Below the pieces are notes generated by a model. That model had not been told where the DNA came from, ran no database searches, and saw nothing but the letters and a program-made list of their open reading frames with translations. Positions 40,704-50,305 of a DNA stretch of 50,586 bases are shown here, piece by piece. Numbering within the stretch: position 1 is the first letter of the stretch; the number at the start of each line of letters is the position of its first letter. The stretch comes from Peribacillus psychrosaccharolyticus ATCC 23296. GTDB taxonomy: Bacteria > Bacillota > Bacilli > Bacillales > DSM-1321. The position numbers and the translations under genes were made by a program. The stretch lies in NCBI RefSeq assembly GCF_000305495.1, contig NZ_AJTN02000185.1, forward strand, positions 1 through 50,586, in the 5' to 3' direction.

Positions 40704-41906
40704 TCATCGTGTTCTGAGTCGTAACGTTCCAATCAGCATGGCCGCGATTCCCACTAAAAACAAACCGATAATAGCAGGGAGTATTTCTCCCCAATTAACT
40801 CCAGCCATGATTTCTAAAAAACCCGTCAGCGCCCACTTATTAGGCACAACGTCCGAGAGACGCTTAAGGAAGTCTGGAAATTGGGACAGTGGCAGCATGG
40901 ATCCTCCAGCGAATGCTAGAATTTGTATCCCAATTCCGCTAATTAAATCCGCCGTTCTCATTTCCTTTATGAGTCCAGCAAGCAGCATAGAGAGTCCTGA
41001 AACAGCCACAGCATAGGCCCCTCCCATCGCTAGCAATTGGCCAACATTATCCCCCCAATGCACTTTACAAAAGAGGGAGGTGCCCATAATAAATATAAGA
41101 AATTGGATACAGGCAAACCCTAATGTTCCTAGGAACTTCCCTAAAATAATGGACCAATCACTTGTAGGACTGATTTTCAATCGTGCCAGCGTTTCTAAGT
41201 CACGCTCCTTTATAAAGGATTTTGCACCAGTGGTTATGTTATACAAAAGAAACATAGCAGCCATTGCCGCAGCATAATATTGCATAGATGAGACGGTTTC
41301 CTTTCCAATCGTCCGATCCGTTATTGGCGTTACTTCATTTCCTTGGTTGGTTAATTCCACAGTTATCGTACTCGCTAGTTCAGTAACTTCTCCTGGTCCT
41401 GCTGCTACGGCTTGTGAAGTGCTTAAGTCGGCCATAACAACGTTAGTCGTGTGAGAAACGCTCTGAACACGGCTGACAAATGAGGTTAATATAGATTCAA
41501 TCACAGCAGCTTTCAATTCTTTATCAGAATTAGAAAATAATCTGACCTCTTTAAGTTTCCCTTCCTTTACATTCTCACTCCAAACGGTTGGAATAGAGAG
41601 CCCCACATCAATTTTTCCTTCCTTCAGCATTTTCCCCAAGTTTTCTTCTTTATTGGTTGATTCAATTTTAATAAAATCAAGTTTTCGTAAAACGTCTTCT
41701 TCAAAAATCCTTGCGAGTGAATCGCTATCAGCCGTATACAAACCAATGGTCGTGTCTGCAAAGCTGTCTTCATTACTCATAATTGGTTTCAAAGCGGTAC
41801 CGAGAATAGCAGTTAGGACAAGCGGCAGCAATAACAGCATGATAAGGGCGCTGCGATCAGCTATTCGAATTTTGACATCATTCCAAGCAATGTGTAAACT
41901 TTGCAT
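40704..41906 (-). CDS. lnrM: LnrM-like ABC-2 permease
   Basis: The 400-aa permease has an N-terminal helix (SALIMLLLLPLVLTAILG), a large extracellular loop of about 170 residues, and five C-terminal helices with the ABC-2 signature region (FIKERDLETLARLKISPTSDWSIILGKFLG). It is 14 nt upstream of the second permease and 10 nt downstream of the ATPase gene. Length and order match LnrM of Bacillus subtilis, part of a linearmycin and polyene resistance exporter. Confidence 0.8.
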   Translation of the reverse strand: MQSLHIAWNDVKIRIADRSALIMLLLLPLVLTAILGTALKPIMSNEDSFADTTIGLYTADSDSLARIFEEDVLRKLDFIKIESTNKEENLGKMLKEGKIDVGLSIPTVWSENVKEGKLKEVRLFSNSDKELKAAVIESILTSFVSRVQSVSHTTNVVMADLSTSQAVAAGPGEVTELASTITVELTNQGNEVTPITDRTIGKETVSSMQYYAAAMAAMFLLYNITTGAKSFIKERDLETLARLKISPTSDWSIILGKFLGTLGFACIQFLIFIMGTSLFCKVHWGDNVGQLLAMGGAYAVAVSGLSMLLAGLIKEMRTADLISGIGIQILAFAGGSMLPLSQFPDFLKRLSDVVPNKWALTGFLEIMAGVNWGEILPAIIGLFLVGIAAMLIGTLRLRTR

Positions 41907-41916
41907 CTCTTCCCTC

Positions 41917-42852
41917 CTAATCTCGCAAAGAGCGTCCAGTCAGTTGTAAAAACAGACTCTCTAAATTGGGTTCTTTTCGTTCCATTGTTTCTATCTGTAT
42001 ATTTGCGTTAACGGCTAGCGTAATAATTTCAGGCAGTGGATTTTCCGTTTCATTAATACAAATATCGATTGCATGTGTATCAGGCTTAATCATCACTCTT
42101 TCAACACCATGAATTTGTTTAATATATTGAAGGAACTCCTCATTTAGATTCGTTAGTTTCATTTCGATAACCGTCCCATTTGCTAACCGATTACATAAAT
42201 CTCTTTGGGTTCCGAGCGCCATCACTTCTCCCTGATCAATAATCCCAATTCGGTCACATAAATACTCTACTTCTGCCATGTAGTGACTGGTATAAATAAT
42301 CGTAACACCACTTTTATTCAAATCCTTGACCGTTTCTAGAATATGATTTCGGGATTGCGGGTCGATTCCTACTGTTGGTTCATCCATAATCAACAGTTCT
42401 GGTTCATGCATCAAGGCAGCTCCAATATTAATTCGTCTTTTCATGCCGCCAGAAAACGTTTCAATCTTATCTTTTGCCCGCTCACTAAGTCCGACAAAAG
42501 AGAGCACCTCCTCGGCCTTTCTTTTTGTTTCAGCCCTTGTTAGACCGTACATTTTCCCCCAGAACAATAGATTTTCACGAGCAGATATCGTCGGGTAGAG
42601 GGCAATTTCTTGCGGGACTATCCCAATTTTCTTTTTGATTTCTAAGGGTCTTTTTTTCACTGATAGACCATCTATCCAAATGTCTCCTTGATCGTACTTA
42701 ACCAACCCGCAGATCATTGAGATTAGCGTTGATTTACCTGCACCGTTGGGACCAAGCAGCCCAAATGCTTCACCCTTATCAACTGAAAAAGAAACATTCT
42801 TTACAACTTCTTTTTGATCAAATGACTTTTTTATATTTTCAACTTTAAGCAC
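41917..42852 (-). CDS. lnrL: LnrL-like ABC transporter ATP-binding protein
   Basis: I start the gene at the GTG at 42852, 8 nt after AAGGAGG, giving 311 aa, the LnrL length. Walker A is GPNGAGKST, signature FSGGMKRR, Walker B LLIMDEPTVGID and the switch histidine is in YTSHYMAE. A C-terminal regulatory extension of about 80 residues follows. It energises the two ABC-2 permeases downstream. The regulatory pair encoded upstream probably senses the same membrane-active compounds. Confidence 0.85.
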   Translation of the reverse strand: MLKVENIKKSFDQKEVVKNVSFSVDKGEAFGLLGPNGAGKSTLISMICGLVKYDQGDIWIDGLSVKKRPLEIKKKIGIVPQEIALYPTISARENLLFWGKMYGLTRAETKRKAEEVLSFVGLSERAKDKIETFSGGMKRRINIGAALMHEPELLIMDEPTVGIDPQSRNHILETVKDLNKSGVTIIYTSHYMAEVEYLCDRIGIIDQGEVMALGTQRDLCNRLANGTVIEMKLTNLNEEFLQYIKQIHGVERVMIKPDTHAIDICINETENPLPEIITLAVNANIQIETMERKEPNLESLFLQLTGRSLRD

Positions 42853-42940
42853 TTTCTTAACCTCCTTTTCATCTCTCCTCCACAGTTTATAAAATAACGG
42901 ATTGGTATACATCGAGCGCAGGATAGAAAGTAAAGCACGA

Positions 42941-42966
42941 AAAAAAGGCCTTCATCAGGCCTTTTG
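42941..42966 (-). terminator. Intrinsic terminator after lnrK
   Basis: On the minus strand AAAAGGCC pairs with GGCCTTTT around TGATGAA and runs into seven T's. It lies between the regulator and the transporter genes, so the ABC genes may be expressed from their own regulated promoter. Confidence 0.85.
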
Positions 42967-42993
42967 ACTAATACACTATGCTGAAAGTCATGG

Positions 42994-43656
42994 TTACTTA
43001 AAAACAGTTATCCCGTATCTAACCGCAAATATGGCAGCCTGAGTTCGATCGCGCATTTCAAGTTTACTTATGATGTTAGATACATGATTTTTTACAGTAC
43101 CTTCGGTGATATAAAGACTAGCAGCAATTTCTTTATTATTACGCCCCTCACCCAAATGACGCAGAACCTCAACTTCACGAAGAGAAAGTTCATGAAATAG
43201 TTTAGGTACTTGTATTGTTGAAGCATCATTCTCCTTATTCCTTCTCAGCTCATGAATGATCTCGGCTGTTAGTTGTGGGGGAAGGACAATTCCACCTGAC
43301 AATACTGTCATGATTGCCTTAACGATAGCATCTACAGAGAGATCTTTTAATAAGTAACCAGATGCTCCCTCCTCTAATGCCTGAAAAATTAATTCACTAT
43401 CTTTAAAGGTAGTCAACATCAGTACCTTTGTATGTGGAAGCTGAGAAGTAATCAGTTGGGTCCCTTTCACTCCATCTACATTTGGCATACGAATATCCAT
43501 TAAAACAATATCAGGCTGGAGATGAATCGCTTGTTCATAGGCATCTTGACCATCTTCAGCGATTCCAATTACCTCTATTTCTTCCCTAAGGTTAAGTAGT
43601 GCTGATAATCCTTCCCGAATCAATGCTTGATCGTCGGCAATCAATACTCTAATCAT
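42994..43656 (-). CDS. lnrK: LnrK-like NarL-family response regulator
   Basis: The 220-aa regulator has a receiver domain (acidic pocket DD at 8-9, phospho-acceptor Asp54 in LMDIRMPNVDG) and a LuxR helix-turn-helix (LSLREVEVLRHLGEGRNNKEIAASLYITEGTVKNHVSNIISKL). Its ATG overlaps the kinase stop (ATGA). It should activate the adjacent ABC exporter. Confidence 0.87.
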   Translation of the reverse strand: MIRVLIADDQALIREGLSALLNLREEIEVIGIAEDGQDAYEQAIHLQPDIVLMDIRMPNVDGVKGTQLITSQLPHTKVLMLTTFKDSELIFQALEEGASGYLLKDLSVDAIVKAIMTVLSGGIVLPPQLTAEIIHELRRNKENDASTIQVPKLFHELSLREVEVLRHLGEGRNNKEIAASLYITEGTVKNHVSNIISKLEMRDRTQAAIFAVRYGITVFK

Positions 43657-44852
43657 AAGACCCCTCCTATTATCCAGCGTTTTTGATGTAACGGTAATTC
43701 AACGTCTATCTCGAATCCTCCTTGATGAATGCTTTGAAAACACACTGTCCCTCCATGTTCTTCTATTCGTTCCTTCATATTGATTAGACCAAAACCAGGC
43801 GTGACCTTACTCATTCCATATCCATTATCCTTGATTGTTAACGTAATCTTTTCGAGAGTACAAGAAAGTATCACATGGCAATGAGTTGCTTGTCCGTGGC
43901 GTTTGGCATTCGTCAAAGACTCTTGGATGATTCGAATAAGTGTCGGCTGTAGTGTGCTTGGAATACTAGTTGGATCACCCGCTAGATCAAAGGTCGTTTG
44001 TAGACTTGCTGACTTATAAAAGTCCTCAAACAATTTACGAACGGAAGCGATAAATGTTTGTTGTGAGCCTTCATCACTGTGGATAGTCTTAACCGAAAAA
44101 CGCACTTCCTCCAATGCATCCCTTGCTAATACTCCACAGATGTTCATTGCTGCTTCTGCTTTGGGCTTATTTTGATTCATTAGCTCGCGTGCAAGTTGCA
44201 ACTGCACTAGCAAGGCAGTCATTTTATGTCCAACCGTGTCATGTATTTCACGTGCTATGCGGTTTCGTTCCCGATCTACCGTTAACTGTTCCACTGTCTG
44301 AGCGTACTGTTGTAATTGCTGGTGTGCATCTTCAAGTTCTTGATGTGAACGACTCATTTGTTCATATTGTAGAGTGACCACTTCACTAGCTTCATATAAT
44401 TTCCGAATCAAATCACCAACTACTGTCCCGAAAACAACAAAAGATACGCCGGTTAAATTATCAAATAAATCAACGTAACCGGTGCGAATGAAGCATTCCA
44501 GCATAACAATCAACCATAAAATAAAGCTGCCCCATAACAAACGTTGACGTATTTTGTTAGCAAATTCAGAGAGGAACAGTGTGATAGCTGTCACTCCTAC
44601 AAGAATTAAATACAATGTTGAAGAAGGAAAAAGGAAGCCGTAAACGAAGCACAGCATGCCATCAATTAAAATAGTAGAAAGTTTGATTTTATCTTTATAG
44701 AAGTCATATTGAAAAAAATGATTGTACACAAAAAGAGCCATTATGATGAAAATAGTCCCTTTTAGCAAACTCTGATCAGGCGCCTTTACAAAATACATGA
44801 AGCTAATCAAGATATACATAACCACTCGAAGATGGATTAACCAATTCCCCAA
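43653..44852 (-). CDS. lnrJ: LnrJ-like sensor histidine kinase
   Basis: The 399-aa kinase has about five N-terminal membrane helices (residues 8-147) with almost no extracellular domain, a coiled coil (about 155-195), the HisKA_3 H-box with His204 in IAREIHDTVGHK, and a HATPase domain (DNGYGMSKVTPGFGLINMKERIEEHGG). The lack of an outer sensor domain suits an intramembrane-sensing kinase that detects membrane-active antibiotics. The order kinase-regulator-ATPase-permease-permease matches lnrJKLMN. Confidence 0.85.
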   Translation of the reverse strand: MGNWLIHLRVVMYILISFMYFVKAPDQSLLKGTIFIIMALFVYNHFFQYDFYKDKIKLSTILIDGMLCFVYGFLFPSSTLYLILVGVTAITLFLSEFANKIRQRLLWGSFILWLIVMLECFIRTGYVDLFDNLTGVSFVVFGTVVGDLIRKLYEASEVVTLQYEQMSRSHQELEDAHQQLQQYAQTVEQLTVDRERNRIAREIHDTVGHKMTALLVQLQLARELMNQNKPKAEAAMNICGVLARDALEEVRFSVKTIHSDEGSQQTFIASVRKLFEDFYKSASLQTTFDLAGDPTSIPSTLQPTLIRIIQESLTNAKRHGQATHCHVILSCTLEKITLTIKDNGYGMSKVTPGFGLINMKERIEEHGGTVCFQSIHQGGFEIDVELPLHQKRWIIGGVL

Positions 44853-44980
44853 ACAACCACCCGCTATCTATATTTTTCTTTAATCATGACGAAAACCCTT
44901 AGTAAATGGAAGTGTTTTTTTATTGGGAGTCGGCGGGATACGATCAATTTTAACTATGATTTGGTTCAAACTAAGGAACA

Positions 44981-45011
44981 ATCCCGTCTAGAGTGGCCGT
45001 TTTCCCATCTG
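44981..45011. repeat. Degenerate pair of the 21-bp-spaced CCCGTCTG element
   Basis: ATCCCGTCTA (44981-44990) and TTCCCATCTG (45002-45011) are two diverged copies of the ATTCCCGTCTG unit seen at 13928-13980 and also end 21 bp apart. They lie in the 231-bp gap between lnrJ and aspartokinase. Confidence 0.45.
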
Positions 45012-45049
45012 TACGTCTTGTAATACCTAATGGGGTATATTAAATAACA

Positions 45050-45079
45050 AAAAAAGAGCCCTTTTAAAGGCGCCCTCTT
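45050..45079 (-). terminator. Probable terminator after aspartokinase
   Basis: On the minus strand AAGAG...CCTT pairs with AAGG.CTCTT, with an asymmetric internal loop, and is followed by seven T's. Confidence 0.65.
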
Positions 45080-45083
45080 ACGA

Positions 45084-46454
45084 TTACACAATGATCGCCG
45101 CTACTTCTGAAAAAAATTCTTGATAGAGGGCTTGGACTGCTTTCTTTTCATCTTTGGCTTTCACGCCGAACATCATGCTGACTTCTGACGAACCTTGATT
45201 TATCATTTCAATGTTGACCTTTTCTTTAGCCAGTGCTTGAGAAGCTCTGGCTGTTGTTCCTACATTATGACGCATGCCCTCACCTACAACCATAATTAGA
45301 GCCAAATCGTGCTGTACCTCGATTTCATCTGCATGAAGCTCATCTTTAATTCTCTCAATAATGCAAGCTTCTGTTTCTCTATCAAGCTGATACTCTCTAA
45401 GAATGATTGTGATATCATCAATGCCAGATGGGATATGCTCATAGGAAACATAATTTTCTTCGAGAATCTGTAATAGCTTTCGCCCAAATCCTATTTCACG
45501 ATTCATTAAGTACTTACTAATATAGATACTGCAGAATCCCTTGTCACTTGCGATACCAATGACTGGACCATTATTGTTTTTTCGTTCATTAACAATCTTC
45601 GTACCTTCAGATTCAGGATTATTTGTATTTTTGATTTGCACTGGTATGCCCGCGCGGTAAGCAGGAATCAACGCTTCATCATGAAAAACAGAAAAACCTG
45701 CATAAGAGAGCTCGCGCATTTCGCGATACGTTAACTCCTTTATTTCCTTCGGTTGGTTCACCACATTAGGATTGACTGCATAGACAGCATCTACATCCGT
45801 ATAGTTTTCATACAAATCAGCTTTCGTCCCATTAGCTAGGATTGAACCTGTTATATCCGAACCACTTCGAGAGAAAGTAAGCACCTCTTTGTCTGCTGTA
45901 TATCCAAAAAATCCAGGGAAGATTAAAATTTCCTTCTGATCCCGAAGTTCATAAAGGCGTTGATACGATTCTGACAGCACTTCGACATAACCATTTTCAT
46001 CGGTAAGAATTAAACCTGCATCAAAAGGATTCACATAACGAGCTGCGTATCCTTCTTTTGTGAAAAAAGCCGCTACAAGTTTAGCATTATTGTCTTCTCC
46101 ACCAGCCTTCAATCCATCCAGATACCTCAGTGGATCTTTTTGGTCAGCATAGAGGAGCGAATAGAAATTTTCACTGATTTCGGAAACAACGTCTTCACTC
46201 AGTTCCAATTCTGAAGCAATATCTGAATAGCGGAGAATAACAGTTTCCAGTAAATCCGCTGCATCTTCTCCCGCTAATTGATCTTCTCCGCAAGCAATTA
46301 ATAAATCAGTGACTTTTATATCATCAGAATTTCGTTTTCCTGGTGCTGATACAACTACAATCCTTCGTTCAGAATCACTTGTGACGATATCTAATACCTT
46401 CTTTAGCTGTTCTCCCGAAGCAAGTGAACTACCGCCAAATTTCACAACTTTCAT
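45084..46454 (-). CDS. thrD: Aspartokinase (YclM/ThrD type, aspartokinase III)
   Basis: The 456-aa protein starts MKVVKFGGSSLAS, the aspartokinase KFGGSS motif, and includes the substrate segment FSRSGSDITGSILANG. The C-terminal region (from about 300) holds two ACT regulatory domains (ISKYLMNREIGFGRKLLQIL; MINQGSSEVSMMFGVK). Length and the VSAPGKRNSDDIKVTDLL segment fit the YclM/ThrD monofunctional enzyme, not the split LysC type. It phosphorylates aspartate for lysine, threonine and methionine synthesis. No lysine riboswitch or T-box is visible upstream. Confidence 0.87.
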   Translation of the reverse strand: MKVVKFGGSSLASGEQLKKVLDIVTSDSERRIVVVSAPGKRNSDDIKVTDLLIACGEDQLAGEDAADLLETVILRYSDIASELELSEDVVSEISENFYSLLYADQKDPLRYLDGLKAGGEDNNAKLVAAFFTKEGYAARYVNPFDAGLILTDENGYVEVLSESYQRLYELRDQKEILIFPGFFGYTADKEVLTFSRSGSDITGSILANGTKADLYENYTDVDAVYAVNPNVVNQPKEIKELTYREMRELSYAGFSVFHDEALIPAYRAGIPVQIKNTNNPESEGTKIVNERKNNNGPVIGIASDKGFCSIYISKYLMNREIGFGRKLLQILEENYVSYEHIPSGIDDITIILREYQLDRETEACIIERIKDELHADEIEVQHDLALIMVVGEGMRHNVGTTARASQALAKEKVNIEMINQGSSEVSMMFGVKAKDEKKAVQALYQEFFSEVAAIIV

Positions 46455-46501
46455 GAACCCATCCCCTATAAATTAAATATTCAGTAAAAATAACTCCCCT
46501 T

Positions 46502-46530
46502 ATTATCACTCTTTTGTAGCCATTAATCAA
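46502..46530 (-). promoter_or_regulatory. Sigma-A-type promoter of the aspartokinase gene
   Basis: On the minus strand TTGATT (46530-46525) and GATAAT (46507-46502) are spaced by 17 nt. The start codon is about 45 nt further on. Confidence 0.6.
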
Positions 46531-46739
46531 GGGATATTCTGCCCTAAAAAAACAAATGTACTTTTATCACGGAATGGTATGTAGTTTACAAAGAAGATAG
46601 AACAACGATTATTGTCTCATGACTAAACGCATACTGATCTTGTCCATTACATCTCTCCTTTTTTACCTATTGCATTACGATTATAACGGACTTACAATAA
46701 GTATGAATTTTAAATCTTTTCGGAAAGAAGCGAAGTCAC

Positions 46740-47576
46740 TTGTGGTTATTGGCCGCCTTACTCACCAGCTGTTCTTTTGGAATCAACAACACGATCTTTA
46801 AATGGAGCAATACGAAAGGCTTTTCCAAGATACATATTCAATTTTTCTTTTATATTTCTGCTTTTTTTCTTACATTAGGTTTCAGCCTAATTAGTGGGAA
46901 ATACCACATTCATCTTCTAGCAATTGTACTAGGGGCGACAATTGGTATTTTAAATGCTTATGGCAATATCCAGATGTCTCATGCCTTTGATAACGGGCCG
47001 GCTAGTTTAACATCTCCTCTAATAGCAGCCAATACTCTATTTCCCATTCTATGTGCAGGTCTTATCTTTAAAGAACATATTACACTCGTTCAATGGTTAG
47101 GCATTCTGAGCATGCTAGGAGCGGCACTAATCATTCAATATTCACCGAAAGCTTCAAAAAATGTTCATTATACTTTATGGATGCTTCATATTATTTTAGC
47201 CATTTTTTCTTTCGGTGTACTTGGGGTATTAATGCAGGTATCGTCCCATCTTCATATTGAGTCTCTTGAGGTTTTATCCGCCATGTATGGCGGGGGCAGT
47301 GCTTACTTACTTATAACAATGGCAAGAAAAAAAGAAAAAGTACAACAATCAGAAGTTAAAATCGGCGCCACGGTTTCTATGCTCAGTCTAATCGGTTACT
47401 CATGCTATTTTTACGCATTGAATACAGGAATCTCAAGTATTGTCTTTCCTATTGTCAGCTTAAACTGCTTAGTGGTTGTTTTTATTGGCTGTTATCTTTA
47501 CAAAGAGAGATTAAAGCTCTATCAAATGGCGGGTGTCGCTATCGCCTTAATCGGCATCATTCTAACTAAGATATAA
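46740..47576 (+). CDS. EamA/DMT-family transporter
   Basis: The 278-aa protein has ten hydrophobic helices in two EamA-like halves (GASL-like GPASLTSPLIAANTLFPILCAGLIFKEHITLVQWLGILSMLGAALII and SSIVFPIVSLNCLVVVFIGCYLYKERLKLYQMAGVAIALIGIIL). The only usable in-frame start is the TTG at 46740, since an in-frame stop lies 35 bp upstream; its ribosome binding site (GGAAAGAAG) is weak. It is probably a metabolite exporter; the substrate cannot be told. Confidence 0.75.
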   Translation: MWLLAALLTSCSFGINNTIFKWSNTKGFSKIHIQFFFYISAFFLTLGFSLISGKYHIHLLAIVLGATIGILNAYGNIQMSHAFDNGPASLTSPLIAANTLFPILCAGLIFKEHITLVQWLGILSMLGAALIIQYSPKASKNVHYTLWMLHIILAIFSFGVLGVLMQVSSHLHIESLEVLSAMYGGGSAYLLITMARKKEKVQQSEVKIGATVSMLSLIGYSCYFYALNTGISSIVFPIVSLNCLVVVFIGCYLYKERLKLYQMAGVAIALIGIILTKI

Positions 47577-47603
47577 AAAAACAGGGATCCCCCTGTTTTT
47601 TTT
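47574..47603. terminator. Bidirectional terminator between convergent genes
   Basis: AACAGGG (47580-47586) pairs with CCCTGTT (47591-47597). Runs of T follow on both strands. Confidence 0.85.
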
Positions 47604-47610
47604 CTGTTCA

Positions 47611-48237
47611 CTATTTTGTTAGGATCAAAATACCAGCACAATGTGAAATTGGATGAAACTCGCATGTACATACCTTTTGTAACGATACAACGAGTTCATC
47701 GTATACAAAATAAAACTCATCATCATCCCAATAGGCACTACTTTCTTTTCTGCATGCTTGCAGTTTCTCCCGACTTTGAAAGGCAATGTCCCCAATAAGA
47801 ATTTTCCCGTTATCGGTTAGTAATGGCAGTAACTCTTCGATAAACATCAGTTTTTCATCATCGTTTAAATGGTGTAATGCGTAGGTACTTACAATAAAAT
47901 CATATTTCTTTTCTTTGATTTCTTTAGGCAAACCTTTTGAGAAATCACACTCCATTACATTTGCTTTTGGCATTTTAGCTTGAGCAATTTCGATCATTTT
48001 AGTGGAAAAGTCTAGGCCGTCAATACTATGACCATAGTCATATAGCCGGTGACTTAAAGTCGCTGTTCCTATGCCAATATCTAACACCTGCGCATGTTTG
48101 ATCTGCATGATTTCATTGAAAATGGTGTTGATTACTTTCTTATATCCCGCGAATGGATATAGCAATTGATCTTCACTAACTTTAACACTTTGGTCATATT
48201 CATTTGCCCAAATGTCAAATCCCTGTTTATTTAGCAT
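47611..48237 (-). CDS. Class I SAM-dependent methyltransferase
   Basis: The 208-aa protein has methyltransferase motif I VLDIGIGTATLSHRLY, acidic motif II (IDGLDFS), motif III (MECDFSKGL) and post-motif FIVSTYALHHLNDDEK. The N-terminus (GFDIWANEYDQSVKVSEDQLLYPFAGYKKV) resembles YrrT-like small-molecule methyltransferases. The gene stands alone between the EamA transporter and the Opp-like permeases; no substrate can be inferred. Confidence 0.8.
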   Translation of the reverse strand: MLNKQGFDIWANEYDQSVKVSEDQLLYPFAGYKKVINTIFNEIMQIKHAQVLDIGIGTATLSHRLYDYGHSIDGLDFSTKMIEIAQAKMPKANVMECDFSKGLPKEIKEKKYDFIVSTYALHHLNDDEKLMFIEELLPLLTDNGKILIGDIAFQSREKLQACRKESSAYWDDDEFYFVYDELVVSLQKVCTCEFHPISHCAGILILTK

Positions 48238-48262
48238 TGTTTATCTCCTTCTTAACTTATTG

Positions 48263-49213
48263 TTAAGCACTTTTTGATTTAGGAAACTTAGATAGGAACC
48301 TCTTCAGAAGTGATCCTTTTCTCTCAATCCAGCCTTGGTGTTCTAAGCGTGACTTGCGCCGGATACCTTCGCTTAGTGCAAAAAAAGAAAACATTGCAGT
48401 ACCTATAAAAACAGCTGCTGTAATAGGAATCCAGGGAGCTCCGTCAATATCAACAAGCACGTTTGAAATATATAACGGCCATTCAATTGCCGTGTTTGTA
48501 ATCATGTAAGCTCCATTCTCCATTTGTGATAAGCTTTGTGATAAAAATATTCCAAATACACCTAGCTGTCCGATCAAAAATAACATATTGCCAAGATGTG
48601 TGAAGAAATAAGACAGCCACTGAGGTGAACAGAGCGGCCAATAATATCTAGTAAACATTCCTTTTATCCCTGTGCCGAGTACAGTGGCTGCTTCGTAATA
48701 CGTCGATGCTTGAACATGCTTGATACTTTTCTTCATGAGCTCCGCTACCTTTCCGACTTCAAAAAGGATAATCAACCCCATCATCCAGAGAATACGCTGA
48801 GAGCTGAAAACGATTAATGGCAGTAAAGAAAAAAACATAACCATAAATATAACCGGAACACGAGAGAATAAATAATTCCAAGCCTGCAAAATCAGATTTA
48901 TACTTTTTGAATGGGCCGCACTAACAGCCAGGATCATCGCTAAAATAAAGACAGAAAGGCTCATTCCAAGTACCGTTGCAAGGGTATTCCTTGTCCCAAT
49001 TACAAGGAAACTAAGTACATCACGACCTTCCCGGTCCGTACCTAACAAAAAATCTTGGGACGGTGGGAATGGCGGGTATGAAAAAAAATCTGGATAATAA
49101 CTGCGCTTTGTTAGTTTTGCATCAATCCCTGGTAAATAGGGTCCTGCAATGGCCAGAATCATAAATACAGAACATCCGCATATTCCGATGAGCAGCGGGA
49201 CATTTTTCCTCAT
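48263..49213 (-). CDS. OppC-like ABC transporter permease
   Basis: The 316-aa permease has an N-terminal helix, a conserved loop with FLLGTDREGRDVLS (the DppC/OppC signature), and a binding-protein-dependent transport domain with the EAA-like region YYEAATVLGTGIKGMFTRYYWP. It overlaps the upstream permease by 4 nt (ATGA). Family substrates are peptides, nickel or other small chelates. No ATPase or binding protein is encoded in the window. Confidence 0.8.
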   Translation of the reverse strand: MRKNVPLLIGICGCSVFMILAIAGPYLPGIDAKLTKRSYYPDFFSYPPFPPSQDFLLGTDREGRDVLSFLVIGTRNTLATVLGMSLSVFILAMILAVSAAHSKSINLILQAWNYLFSRVPVIFMVMFFSLLPLIVFSSQRILWMMGLIILFEVGKVAELMKKSIKHVQASTYYEAATVLGTGIKGMFTRYYWPLCSPQWLSYFFTHLGNMLFLIGQLGVFGIFLSQSLSQMENGAYMITNTAIEWPLYISNVLVDIDGAPWIPITAAVFIGTAMFSFFALSEGIRRKSRLEHQGWIERKGSLLKRFLSKFPKSKSA

Positions 49214-50151
49214 TTATTATCCTCCTTCCGTACTGGAACAAGGAAAAAGGTCAAAATCTCCTGAAGCCATTGAAAAATTAGTAAAATGGCCATCAATAAT
49301 AAACTGAACCCTATTATTGCTGCAGTATCCATGACCATTGGTTCACCGGCATAAAACCACCCGTTAAACTGAAGGGCTCTAATTAGTCTTGTGCCAATGC
49401 CGCGATACATCGATAGATATTCGACCACAAACATAGCTGACATGATTATTAACGCAATTGGCATTAAATGCTGCAATAACTTCGGCCAGCAATTCAACAA
49501 GGCATGCTTCCAAATAACCGCCCAATCCTTAGCACCTTTCGAACGAGCTGTCCGAATATAATCAGCTGTTTCTTCCTCCTCTAATGCTTCTGCAGTTAAA
49601 CGTGCGATTATAGCAATTGGGTACATACAAAGATAAAGAATGGGTAAAAATACGTTGTACCACTCTTCATCGCCATAAATATCCGGTTTCCATATGTCAT
49701 TTTTCATACAAAAGAACATAAACATTTGAATGACCATAATAAAGAAGAAGTCTGGAACAGATTGTAAAACCCAAGTGGATCCTTTTCCAGTTAATTTACC
49801 AACACCGCCTGTATGGCGGTAATCATAGATTCCCTTGCAGACACCAAAAAAGAGACTCAGTAAAAATGCGGGAATTATAATTACAACGCTTTTTTTAGCA
49901 TAATAAAGAAGTTCTTCTTCCACAGGATCTTCATACATAGTCATACCAAGTGTTTTATTTTCTTTCACTTCTTTCCAATAAGTAACGATGTTTTGCTTAT
50001 ACGAACTCCAAGTAAATGAATAACTCATCACGTCAGTGGTTCCCTCACGATGTGAGGTTGTTTCACGAGGCATAAGGACCAGTAATACTAAAAGCAATCC
50101 AATGATTATGTATAAAAGTAAATTCCCAGTTAATCTCGCTGCAAGCTTAAT
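49210..50151 (-). CDS. OppB-like ABC transporter permease
   Basis: The permease has an N-terminal helix (GNLLLYIIIGLLLVLLVLM), an extracellular loop, and the transport domain with EAA region ADYIRTARSKGAKDWAVIWKHALLNCWP. The start is uncertain: the frame extends to a TTG at 50199 with no ribosome binding site, while AAGGGGAGGGG sits 8 nt before an ATT codon at 50151 that begins (I/M)KLAARLTGNLLLY, where OppB-like proteins normally begin. I give the ATT-start form (313 aa). It forms a pair with the OppC-like permease. Confidence 0.7.
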   Translation of the reverse strand: MKLAARLTGNLLLYIIIGLLLVLLVLMPRETTSHREGTTDVMSYSFTWSSYKQNIVTYWKEVKENKTLGMTMYEDPVEEELLYYAKKSVVIIIPAFLLSLFFGVCKGIYDYRHTGGVGKLTGKGSTWVLQSVPDFFFIMVIQMFMFFCMKNDIWKPDIYGDEEWYNVFLPILYLCMYPIAIIARLTAEALEEEETADYIRTARSKGAKDWAVIWKHALLNCWPKLLQHLMPIALIIMSAMFVVEYLSMYRGIGTRLIRALQFNGWFYAGEPMVMDTAAIIGFSLLLMAILLIFQWLQEILTFFLVPVRKEDNK

Positions 50152-50305
50152 ATAAACCCCTCCCCTTAAAATCGTGGTAACTATTACCAATATTAACAAA
50201 TTAGTTAGAATATTACGATATTAATTTTTAGTCAGGATTTAAAATCATTTTTCTGTAAACTTGTCAACTATTTCGGCATAAAATACAATAAATTCATGAA
50301 AAGGT

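Noticed and set aside
46455-46620. Lysine riboswitch or T-box before aspartokinase
   Set aside because: The leader after the promoter is only about 45 nt, too short for either, and no terminator hairpin is present.
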